Positions 1 to 5,759 of a stretch of DNA of 10,910 nucleotides are shown in pieces (positions within the stretch are counted from its first letter, which is position 1; every line of letters starts with the position of its first letter). The DNA is from an uncultured Victivallales bacterium (GTDB taxonomy: Bacteria; Verrucomicrobiota; Lentisphaeria; Oligosphaerales; JAFGRS01), in assembly GCA_903834675.1 (NCBI GenBank), contig CAILKC010000947.1, positions 1 to 10,910 of the forward strand. Reading direction: 5' to 3'. The notes under the pieces were generated by a model, which ran no database searches, was not told the DNA's origin, and saw nothing but the letters and a program-made list of their open reading frames with translations. The position numbers were made by a program, and so were the translations under genes.

Positions 1-140
1 CTCAGCCCCGAAGGGGCGCCATAGCTGGCCGCGCGGTGCCCGTGGACTGTCGGTATGCCGCCCCGGCAGGGCTCAATCTCGTTTTGGATTCCATTCCCAG
101 GGCGGTGCCCTGGGCTGAGGAATGGCCGCGCTTTCAGCGC
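1..140. repeat. Palindromic dispersed repeat, copy A (left end may be cut)
   Basis: The copy holds a small hairpin at 5-17 (GCCCC-GAA-GGGGC) and a perfect 8-bp hairpin at 96-114 (CCCAGGGC-GGT-GCCCTGGG). The second hairpin is followed by CTGAGGAATGGCCGC and a minor stem (GCGCT-TTC-AGCGC, about 128-140). The same sequence of parts recurs in the gap at 4418-4640, there in both orientations and with different but complementary stem bases. Because the window starts at a CTCAG that elsewhere flanks the 8-bp hairpin, the element probably extends to the left. It resembles REP-type multicopy intergenic palindromes. Its function is unknown. Confidence 0.7.
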
Positions 141-378
141 TCCGCGGCGTCTGGCATTCGCGACACATCCCGCCGGGAGTCTCCCCCAAGAGTCAAGTGA
201 CCCGTTCTGCTCGCGGGACGCGGAGACGATCGAAACAGAAACCCCTACGGAACTGACCTGCGCCCCGGCCTGGCGACGTCCATGGAACGGTCCGCGATCC
301 CGTGGTATGGTACGCGCGGCGGTTTCTCCTACGAGGGGCGCATCGCGCAGGGCTGCGTGTGCGCCTCAACCCCGAACC

Positions 379-385
379 GAGGGAG
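379..385 (+). promoter_or_regulatory. Ribosome binding site deciding the epimerase start
   Basis: GAGGGAG lies 9 nt before the ATG at 395. The reading frame stays open upstream to 302, but only the ATG at 395 has a Shine-Dalgarno site, and it starts the typical first beta strand of the barrel (MKIAVQLGL). Confidence 0.65.
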
Positions 386-394
386 TCAGGCATC

Positions 395-1207
395 ATGAAG
401 ATCGCAGTGCAACTTGGGTTGATCCCGGCTAAGACGGTCGAAGACAAGCAGAAGTGGGCCCTGGACAACGGGGTCGACGGGATCGAGATCAGCGCCTGGG
501 ACTACCCGGTGGATAAGATCGACCAGGCCCGGCGCGACTTCGCCAGCGCGCGCCTGCCCGTGTCCTCAATCTGCGGTAATGCCTCCTTCGACTTCCTCGA
601 TCCCGACCCCAAGAAACGGCGCGCCAGCATCGATCAGTGCAAGCAGTACCTCAAGCTGGCCGGCGAATTCAAGGCCGCCGGGCAAATCGTGCCGCCCATC
701 TTCGGCGGGCCGCGCCTGCCGGACTTGTCTCCGCTCAAGGGCGCCATCGAGCTGGAGAAGGACTTGTTGGTGGAGATCTGCAAGGAACTCGGCGATGTGG
801 CCCAGGCGGCTGGCACGCTGTTCATGCTGGAGCCGCTGAACCGCTATGAGGAACACCTGCTCAAGACCCAGGCCGCGGGCGTCGAGATCATTGTTCGCAG
901 CGGGCATCCGGCGGTGGCGCTGATTTCGGACCTGTTCCATATGCATATCGAGGAAACCTCGACGCCGGACGCGCTCTGCCAGGCCGGGCGGCACGTACGG
1001 CATCTGCACCTGGCCGACAACACGCGGCTGGAGCCGGGCACCGGCGACATCGATTTTGTCGCCGCCTTCAAGGCGCTGCTAGGGATGAACTTCACCGGCT
1101 ACATGGCCTTCGAATGTGGCGTCAGTGGGGCGGACAAAGACGCGTCCATGAAGAAGAGCCTCGCCTATGTTCGCGGCTGTATCGCCAAGGCGCGGTCCGG
1201 GCGCTGA
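395..1207 (+). CDS. Sugar phosphate isomerase/epimerase, D-tagatose 3-epimerase-like TIM barrel
   Basis: This is a 270-aa cytoplasmic TIM-barrel protein of the xylose-isomerase-like/AP-endonuclease-2 superfamily, full length for the family. It carries the metal and substrate residues of ketose 3-epimerases: E146 in LEPLNRYE, D179 and H182 in SDLFHMH, H205 in HLHLAD, R211, E240 in AFECG, and a second acidic residue E152. From memory, the divalent metal of Pseudomonas cichorii D-tagatose 3-epimerase is held by E152, D185, H211 and E246, with E158, H188 and R217 contacting substrate; all seven match here with one constant offset of 6 residues. An Mn- or Co-dependent epimerase or isomerase acting on a free or phosphorylated keto-sugar is therefore likely, but the substrate cannot be read from sequence. 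Hydroxypyruvate isomerase is the main alternative. The Gfo/Idh/MocA gene downstream is a common partner and suggests sugar or inositol-type catabolism. The start at 395 is preferred over 302 because of the ribosome site at 379-385. Confidence 0.88.
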   Translation: MKIAVQLGLIPAKTVEDKQKWALDNGVDGIEISAWDYPVDKIDQARRDFASARLPVSSICGNASFDFLDPDPKKRRASIDQCKQYLKLAGEFKAAGQIVPPIFGGPRLPDLSPLKGAIELEKDLLVEICKELGDVAQAAGTLFMLEPLNRYEEHLLKTQAAGVEIIVRSGHPAVALISDLFHMHIEETSTPDALCQAGRHVRHLHLADNTRLEPGTGDIDFVAAFKALLGMNFTGYMAFECGVSGADKDASMKKSLAYVRGCIAKARSGR

Positions 1208-1259
1208 TGGCCGACTCGGCGGATACCGCGAGCCCGCCTTGGGCGCTTTGGCTTGCCCC

Positions 1260-1287
1260 TTGTTTTCGACTAGCCTGCGGTTATCCT
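1260..1287 (+). promoter_or_regulatory. Candidate sigma70-type promoter before the oxidoreductase
   Basis: TTGTTT at 1260-1265 and TATCCT at 1282-1287 are separated by 16 nt, inside an AT-richer patch of an otherwise GC-rich gap. Transcription would start near 1294, leaving a leader of about 120 nt before the ATG at 1415. The call rests on consensus match only. It would make the oxidoreductase, MBL and kinase genes a unit that can be transcribed separately from the epimerase. Confidence 0.35.
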
Positions 1288-1400
1288 ACCGGGACGGGCT
1301 CAGCCGCCGTTTCCGCCAGCTCGCAAGCGGGTGGGTGGGAGCGGTGCCGCGGACGTGACGGCCGAAGGCTGGCGTGAGGTAAGGTCAGAGCAGGCACAAC

Positions 1401-1405
1401 GGAGG
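1401..1405 (+). promoter_or_regulatory. Ribosome binding site deciding the oxidoreductase start
   Basis: GGAGG lies 9 nt before the ATG at 1415. An in-frame ATG further upstream, at 1331, would add 28 residues before the nucleotide-binding fold, so 1415 is the better start. Confidence 0.65.
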
Positions 1406-1414
1406 GTTGGCAGC

Positions 1415-2434
1415 ATGAAGGTGGGGCTCTGCGGCTATGGACCGATGGGGCGGACGCACGCCCAGTTGATTACGAAACATGACGGCGTCCAGTTGGTCGC
1501 TGTCGCCGATGTGCAGGCTGACCTGCGCGCCCGCGCCCAGACGGAGATGGGCGTGCAGACCTTCGAGAGCGGCGAAGCGCTGATCGATGCCCGCATCGCC
1601 GATGTGGTCTTCGTCTGCGCCCCCACCTACCTGCATGCGCCGTTGACCATTCGCGCCTTGAACGTCGGCGCCCATGTCTTCTGCGAGAAGCCCATGGGGC
1701 TGAATCCGACGCAATGCACCGCCATGATTACCGCGGCCCGGCGCGCCGACCGGATGCTGATCATCGGTCAGGTGCTGCGTTTCTGGCCCGAGTATGTCTT
1801 TCTCAAACAAGCCGTCGAGTCGGGGCGCTATGGCCGTCTGCAGAGCCTCAGCATGACCCGTATCGGCGGCGTCTCCATCGGGTTCGAACGCTGGTTCCTC
1901 GATGAGAAGCGTGGCGGCATGCAGATTTTTGATCGCCACATCCACGATACCGACCTCACCATCTGGCTGCTGGGCTTGCCTGAGGCGGTGCAGGTTTTCG
2001 GCGTTGAAAAAGAGGCGCGCACCGATGGCGGCATCGTGCATTCCTTCACCCGTTACCTCTACAAGGGCCTGGCCATCTCGGCCGAAGGCAGCGCCGACCT
2101 GCCGACCAAGTTCCCCTTCACCATGGGCTACCGGGCCGTGTTCGACAACGCCGCCATCGAGTACAGCAGCCGTCAGACCCCGACCCTGAAGCTCTACACC
2201 AGCGGCGAGCCCGAGACCCCCGAATTGCCCCAGCCCCTCGGCGAGGTGCAGAGCGGTCTCAACATCGCCTCCGCCAGCGGCTACTTCCTCGAGGAAGTCT
2301 ACTTCTTTGATTGCATCCGGAAGGGGCGGCGGCCGCAGATCGTCACTCCCGAGAGTGCCCGGGACACCATCCGCGTGGTCCGCGCCGAGATCCGCAGCGC
2401 CCGCCGGGATGGCGCTCGGATACGGATTGTCTGA
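1415..2434 (+). CDS. Gfo/Idh/MocA family NAD(P)-dependent oxidoreductase
   Basis: This 339-aa protein is of normal length for the family. The N-terminal Rossmann fold opens with MKVGLCGYGPMG, in which the GxGxxG nucleotide loop is residues 7-12. The family signature CEKPMGL is at residues 90-96 with E91, K92 and P93. The substrate-domain motif GGMQIFDRHIHDTDL (167-181) provides D173 and H177, the usual catalytic Asp/His pair, next to a Lys-containing EKP loop. Such enzymes oxidise or reduce sugars, inositols or sugar derivatives in the cytoplasm with NAD(P). No signal peptide is visible, unlike the many exported members found in PVC bacteria. The gene lies 207 nt after the epimerase, behind a candidate promoter. 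The pair suggests 3-keto-sugar or inositol metabolism, but the substrate is not determined. The C-terminus carries no extra domain. Confidence 0.9.
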   Translation: MKVGLCGYGPMGRTHAQLITKHDGVQLVAVADVQADLRARAQTEMGVQTFESGEALIDARIADVVFVCAPTYLHAPLTIRALNVGAHVFCEKPMGLNPTQCTAMITAARRADRMLIIGQVLRFWPEYVFLKQAVESGRYGRLQSLSMTRIGGVSIGFERWFLDEKRGGMQIFDRHIHDTDLTIWLLGLPEAVQVFGVEKEARTDGGIVHSFTRYLYKGLAISAEGSADLPTKFPFTMGYRAVFDNAAIEYSSRQTPTLKLYTSGEPETPELPQPLGEVQSGLNIASASGYFLEEVYFFDCIRKGRRPQIVTPESARDTIRVVRAEIRSARRDGARIRIV

Positions 2435-2473
2435 GCGCGGGGACCGTCACCGCGAGCCGAGGAATGAGGCGCC

Positions 2474-3304
2474 ATGCTGCACCTACGCTTCTGGGGGACC
2501 CGGGGGGCGTCGGCGCCGTTTCAATCCAGCCTGGAATTCGGCTGCCACACGAGTTGCGTGGAAGTCCGCGGCGACCGTGGCGCCCCGGTCTTCATCGATC
2601 TCGGCACCGGGATTGCCCCGGCCGCCGAACTGGCGCTGGCCGCGGGGGTAAGGCAGTTCACCGTCTTCCTCACGCATCTGCACCTGGACCATGTCTGCGG
2701 CGTCTGCGCCTTCGCCCCGCTGTTTCGGCCCGACTGCTCGACCACCATTTACTCTGAACACGCGGGCACCTTGCAGGCTCTGCGGCAGGTCATGAGTCCG
2801 CCGTTGTTCCCGGTACATTACGACGGCTTCGGGGCGAGGGCGCGGCTCGAGGAGCTCCCCGAGAGCGGCGAGATGCGGCTTGAGGAGCGCGGCTTCGTGG
2901 TCACCTGGCGGCCGGCCGCGCATCCACAGGGGGTCACCACCCTGCGTTTTGACGACGGCGCCAACGCCTTCGTCTTCGCCACCGACGTCGAACTGCGCCT
3001 GCGGTCCGAAAACGAGCCCTTCGAACGGCTGTTGCGTGAGCCCTACCCGGCCGCGCTCGCCGCCATCGACGGATTCTTCTCGGAGAACCGCGGCGACTAT
3101 CGTGAAAACTGGGGGCACAGCACCTGGCAGCAGGCCGTCGAGGCCGCCTCGCGTAACCGCGTGCAACAGGTCGTAATCACGCACCATAACCCGCACTATA
3201 CGGACCTCGATATGCGGGGGTTCGAGCAGTTATCGCCAGGGGCGCGCTGGGCCCGCGATGGGCAGAGCTGGAGCATTGCGAACGGTCATGCTAAAGAAGC
3301 TTGA
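2474..3304 (+). CDS. MBL-fold metallo-hydrolase
   Basis: This 276-aa cytoplasmic protein has the metallo-beta-lactamase fold. The opening FWGTRGA and the CHTSCVEV strand are typical of the subfamily that begins FWGTRGS and has a GNTSCVEV-like strand. The metal-site motif HLHLDH occupies residues 68-73 (H68, H70, D72, H73); further ligands are probably H150 (AAHPQG), D171 (FATDVE) and H237 or H238 (ITHHNP). A WGHST motif at 213-217 is also usual in this group. Two bound Zn or similar ions and hydrolysis of a phosphodiester or related ester are expected from the family; the substrate is unknown. The start has purine-rich GAGG sequences at 2459-2462 and 2466-2469. It begins 39 nt after the oxidoreductase, and its stop lies 17 nt inside the kinase gene, so the two are probably translationally coupled. 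That pairing hints at a signalling role more than a sugar-catabolic one (inference). Confidence 0.87.
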   Translation: MLHLRFWGTRGASAPFQSSLEFGCHTSCVEVRGDRGAPVFIDLGTGIAPAAELALAAGVRQFTVFLTHLHLDHVCGVCAFAPLFRPDCSTTIYSEHAGTLQALRQVMSPPLFPVHYDGFGARARLEELPESGEMRLEERGFVVTWRPAAHPQGVTTLRFDDGANAFVFATDVELRLRSENEPFERLLREPYPAALAAIDGFFSENRGDYRENWGHSTWQQAVEAASRNRVQQVVITHHNPHYTDLDMRGFEQLSPGARWARDGQSWSIANGHAKEA

Positions 3305-4295
3305 AGACAGCGTCACGTTCCGCATCGAGCGCACCATCGCCTCCGGCGGGATGGGCTCGGTGTACGAGGCCCGGCAGGTCGGCGCCGCGGGTTTCGAGAA
3401 ACGGGTGGCCATCAAGACCATCCTGCCGGAGTTCAGCGACGACCGGCGTTTCGTCGAGCTGTTCATCCACGAAGCCAAGTTGGTGGCCGATCTGGTGCAT
3501 GAGAATATCGTGCAAATCTACCAGTTCGGGCTTTCCAAGGAGGGCTACTACATCGTGATGGAGTACATCAACGGTTTGCCGCTGGCGGAGTTCATCCGCG
3601 TGCATACCGCCACCAAGGAAGCCATTCCCGAGGAACTGGCCGTATTCATCGTCAGCCGGATCGCCCGTGGGCTGGCCTATGCGCATTCGCGGGTGGACCG
3701 TCAAGGCGCGCCGCTGAACATTGTGCATCGCGACGTCTGTCCGAACAACATCCTGATGACCACCGAGGGGCTGCTCAAGCTAGGGGACTTCGGCATCGCC
3801 AAGGCGGCCACCCAGGTCGTCCGGGCCAAGGGCGGCAAGAAGTCCTACATGTCACCGGAGCAGGCAGGTTCCGGGCAGGTTGACTTCCGCTCGGACCTGT
3901 ACTCCCTCGGCCTCGTGCTTTTCGAACTGCTGGCCCAGCGCTCGGCGCGAGCGCCGTGGACCGACCAGCTGGTCGAGGCGGCGCGTGAGGGTCGGCTGGA
4001 CTGGACCGCGCTTCCCGGCACCGTCAGCCCACCGGTGCGCGCCATTCTGGAGCGCCTGTTGCAGCTCGAGCCCTTGCGGCGGTACGGCGCGACAGACCAG
4101 TTGGCCTATGACCTCGAGTACGCCATTTACAACAAGGGCTACGGGCCCACCGTAGTGACGCTTGAGAACTACCTTCGCCGCCGTTTCACCGGCCTGTACC
4201 TGGTCGGCACATCACCGGCCCGGCTGTCCATGGCCGGCGACACCATTGCCATCCCCTCCAGCAGCAGCGGCGAGACCGTCACCGAGGTCTCCTGA
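3288..4295 (+). CDS. Hanks-type serine/threonine protein kinase, soluble
   Basis: This 335-aa protein has a complete eukaryotic-like kinase domain: glycine loop IASGGMGSVYEA (residues 17-28), ATP-binding lysine K43 in VAIK, helix-C glutamate E62, catalytic loop HRDVCPNN (147-154, with D149 and N154), DFGIAK from D167, and MSPE at 188-191 ending the activation segment. All core residues are present, so it should be active and phosphorylate Ser/Thr on proteins. Residues from about 290 to 335 form a short C-terminal tail ending in a Ser/Thr-rich stretch (IPSSSSGETVTEVS), a plausible autophosphorylation site. No transmembrane segment, PASTA or other sensor domain is visible, so the signal must arrive through a partner. 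The start overlaps the MBL stop by 17 nt and has only a weak ribosome site, which suggests translational coupling. An ATG at 3258 would add 10 residues and cannot be excluded. Confidence 0.92.
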   Translation: MLKKLEDSVTFRIERTIASGGMGSVYEARQVGAAGFEKRVAIKTILPEFSDDRRFVELFIHEAKLVADLVHENIVQIYQFGLSKEGYYIVMEYINGLPLAEFIRVHTATKEAIPEELAVFIVSRIARGLAYAHSRVDRQGAPLNIVHRDVCPNNILMTTEGLLKLGDFGIAKAATQVVRAKGGKKSYMSPEQAGSGQVDFRSDLYSLGLVLFELLAQRSARAPWTDQLVEAAREGRLDWTALPGTVSPPVRAILERLLQLEPLRRYGATDQLAYDLEYAIYNKGYGPTVVTLENYLRRRFTGLYLVGTSPARLSMAGDTIAIPSSSSGETVTEVS

Positions 4296-4318
4296 CCCCT
4301 CGTCCGGGGTGCAGGGTT

Positions 4319-4336
4319 CAGCCGAGCCCCCGGCTG
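4319..4336 (+). terminator. Possible terminator hairpin after the kinase
   Basis: CAGCCG and CGGCTG form a 6-bp stem with a 6-nt loop, 23 nt after the kinase stop. A second weak stem (ACCCC/GGGGT, 4295-4310) touches the stop codon. Neither is followed by a run of T, so an intrinsic terminator is only a possibility. Confidence 0.25.
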
Positions 4337-4417
4337 AGGCCGGACATACCGGAATGAGACTTGCCGAAGCGGTTCCCATTCCGATCCGGCCGGTACGCAC
4401 CGCATCGCCTGGAGGGC

Positions 4418-4505
4418 GGCCCTGCGTGGCCGACATCACGGGGGCTATTGCGCCCCTTCGGGGCTTGGGCACATGGAACCTGTATACCCAGCCCGCTGGG
4501 CTGGG
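4418..4505 (+). repeat. Palindromic dispersed repeat, copy B, hairpins 1 and 2
   Basis: A hairpin at 4452-4464 (GCCCC-TTC-GGGGC) is the reverse complement of the one at 5-17. It is followed at 4487-4505 by a perfect 8-bp hairpin CCCAGCCC-GCT-GGGCTGGG, then CTGAGGGATGGCCGC as in copy A. The segment 4418-4452 is repeated directly at 4548-4582 with 33 of 35 positions identical. Confidence 0.75.
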
Positions 4506-4538
4506 CTGAGGGATGGCCGCACCTACGGCGCTGAAACC

Positions 4539-4582
4539 GGGCCCCGAGGCCCTGCGTGGCCGGTATCACGGGGGCTATTGCG
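4539..4582 (+). repeat. Second copy of the 35-nt direct repeat, with hairpin
   Basis: Positions 4548-4582 repeat 4418-4452 with two differences. The left end of this copy overlaps a stem GGGCC-CCGA-GGCCC at 4539-4552. The copies are exactly 130 nt apart, as expected for duplication of a composite unit or for two adjacent insertions. Confidence 0.65.
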
Positions 4583-4595
4583 TCGTTGGTTCCGA

Positions 4596-4639
4596 GGCCC
4601 AAAGGGCCGACATCCCTCAGCCCAGGCCAGCGGCCTGGG
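4596..4639 (-). repeat. Palindromic dispersed repeat, copy C (inverted)
   Basis: A small hairpin at 4596-4608 (GGCCC-AAA-GGGCC) is followed after 12 nt by the 8-bp hairpin CCCAGGCC-AGC-GGCCTGGG at 4621-4639. The 8-bp hairpin is preceded by CATCCCTCAG, the reverse complement of the CTGAGGGATG that follows it in copy B. The copy therefore faces the other way from A and B, and its stem bases differ from theirs while remaining fully paired. Confidence 0.75.
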
Positions 4640-4733
4640 TATGCTGGGGTAGGGTTGGTGCGGCCTGAAGGGTCGCGATAGCGGGAGCCACGTCATGCCA
4701 CAATCACTGTCCCGGGTTCTGGTGCATCTGATC

Positions 4734-4771
4734 TTCCGCCCTTCGTCCGCCGTGGCGGACGAAGGGCGGAA
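4734..4771. repeat. 18-bp perfect inverted repeat between convergent genes
   Basis: The arms at 4734-4751 and 4754-4771 are exact reverse complements, separated by GT. The core reads CTTCGTCCGCC-GT-GGCGGACGAAG. It lies 50 nt beyond the acyltransferase stop and about 440 nt beyond the kinase stop, so it could terminate both transcripts. No T-run follows on either strand, so a bidirectional terminator is an inference; a mobile palindromic unit is the alternative. Confidence 0.6.
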
Positions 4772-4821
4772 TGGGAAGCGCCTGGTGTCATAGGAGGTTA
4801 CGGCACGTCTCCTACAAGGGC

Positions 4822-5757
4822 TCAATCCGTCGGCGGCGGGTCGGCTGGTTTGGTGGGAGTGAGCGGGTCGAGAATCCAGCGCTTGTTGAACCAGAAGTAC
4901 TGGTCGGGGTGCTCGCGCACCGCTCGGTCGAAGACATCAAACACCTGCTGAGTCATGCGTTGCAGGTCGGCATCGCGGTCGAGGGTCGGATCCGGATAGA
5001 CGGGATCGAAGGTCTGCCAGCGATGTCGGGTCCAGCCTTCGCGCCGGACGCAGCCGGGCAGGATCGGGGCGTTGCTCATCTTGGCGAACAGGGCCATGCC
5101 GCGGGTCACCGCCGCCGTGCCGCCCAGAAAGTTGACTTGCATGGCCTCGTCACGGCCGCGCACGTCCGGCAGGATGGTCAGGACCTTACCCTCCCGGATG
5201 TGGCGCAGGGCGACCCGGAGCAGCGACTTGGAGTCGCGCTCGATGCAGTCGAAGCCCTTTGAGGTGCGCAGGTTGTTGAGGTAGGCATCGGTCAGCGGGT
5301 TCTTCTGGCGTCGCATGATGAAGGACAGGCGCAGGCCGAAGAAGTGCAGGGCCAGGCCGGCCAGTTCCCAGCTGCCCATGTGGGGGACGGCCAAGACGAC
5401 CCTGCCAGAGGCCGCCAAGCGGGCTTTCAGGACCTCCGCTCCCTCGCAGTCGATGGCTCGACGAACCCAGGTTTCGGTGAGGTACGGCAGGCGCATGGTA
5501 TCCACCCCGCCGAAGACCAGGTTGCGCCAGGCCAGCCAGGCCACCCGGCGGACCTGCGCCTCGGTGGACAGGGTGGCGCCAAGGACCTCGCGGATGCGGC
5601 GGCGGGCCTCGCGCCGCTGGCGCGGCAGCCAGAGCCACAGCCAGGCAGCGACGCCCCAGCCGATCGTCAAGGCCAGGCGGTAGGGGAGGCGCCCGAACAC
5701 GCCGCAGGCGCCGCGCAGCAGGGCGTACTCGAGCACATGCTTGAAGCGGTAGGTCAT
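4822..5757 (-). CDS. Lysophospholipid acyltransferase, LpxL/HtrB-type
   Basis: This 311-aa protein belongs to the LpxL/LpxM lipid A biosynthesis acyltransferase family, whose members add a secondary acyl chain to a lipid A precursor or related lipid at the inner face of the inner membrane. The catalytic HX4E motif is HMGSWE (H126, E131). Other family landmarks are RRQKNP (149-154), LPDVRGRDEA (196-205) and FLGGTAAVTRG (210-220). Residues about 28-44 form one hydrophobic membrane anchor. Near the C-terminus YFWFNKRW (287-294) replaces the usual WfWxHxRW-type ending with Asn where His is common. The length is normal. The start codon lies 2 nt after the stop of the large exported protein, with only a weak ribosome site, so translation is probably coupled. 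The acceptor could be lipid A or another lysolipid. Family membership is secure; the substrate is not. Confidence 0.85.
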   Translation of the reverse strand: MTYRFKHVLEYALLRGACGVFGRLPYRLALTIGWGVAAWLWLWLPRQRREARRRIREVLGATLSTEAQVRRVAWLAWRNLVFGGVDTMRLPYLTETWVRRAIDCEGAEVLKARLAASGRVVLAVPHMGSWELAGLALHFFGLRLSFIMRRQKNPLTDAYLNNLRTSKGFDCIERDSKSLLRVALRHIREGKVLTILPDVRGRDEAMQVNFLGGTAAVTRGMALFAKMSNAPILPGCVRREGWTRHRWQTFDPVYPDPTLDRDADLQRMTQQVFDVFDRAVREHPDQYFWFNKRWILDPLTPTKPADPPPTD

Positions 5758-5759
5758 AA

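Larger units (their letters stand above)
1..394. other. Upstream non-coding region with partial repeat element
   Basis: No convincing gene lies here; the frames open across it are low-complexity and Arg/Pro-rich and have no recognisable domain. The first 140 or so bases are a palindromic repeat element (separate entry). From about 160 to 378 I see no clear repeat. A GGAAC at about 284-288 and a TATGGT at about 305-310 could be promoter parts, but the spacing fits no standard class well, so no promoter is called. The segment ends with the Shine-Dalgarno site of the first gene. Confidence 0.6.
4296..4821. repeat. Convergent intergenic gap packed with palindromic repeats
   Basis: This 526-nt gap separates the kinase (plus) from the acyltransferase (minus). 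It contains weak hairpins just after the kinase, direct and inverted copies of the dispersed hairpin element between 4418 and 4640, a further stretch (about 4650-4733) that looks non-coding, and an 18-bp perfect inverted repeat at 4734-4771. Short open frames here on both strands are read through repeats and have no recognisable domain, so no gene is called. The density of palindromes fits a landing zone for multicopy intergenic elements between two gene ends. Confidence 0.7.

Noticed and set aside
284..310. ECF-type promoter (GGAAC plus a downstream box) upstream of the epimerase
   Set aside because: The spacing of about 13 nt and the poor -10 match do not fit the usual 16-17 nt spacing.
55..468. 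Open frames on both strands in the first intergenic region
   Set aside because: They are read through palindromic repeat DNA, are Arg/Pro-rich, have no domain, and overlap the supported epimerase start.
4523..4825. 100-codon minus-strand frame in the convergent gap
   Set aside because: Its translation is entirely repeat and palindrome sequence, with no domain or ribosome site.
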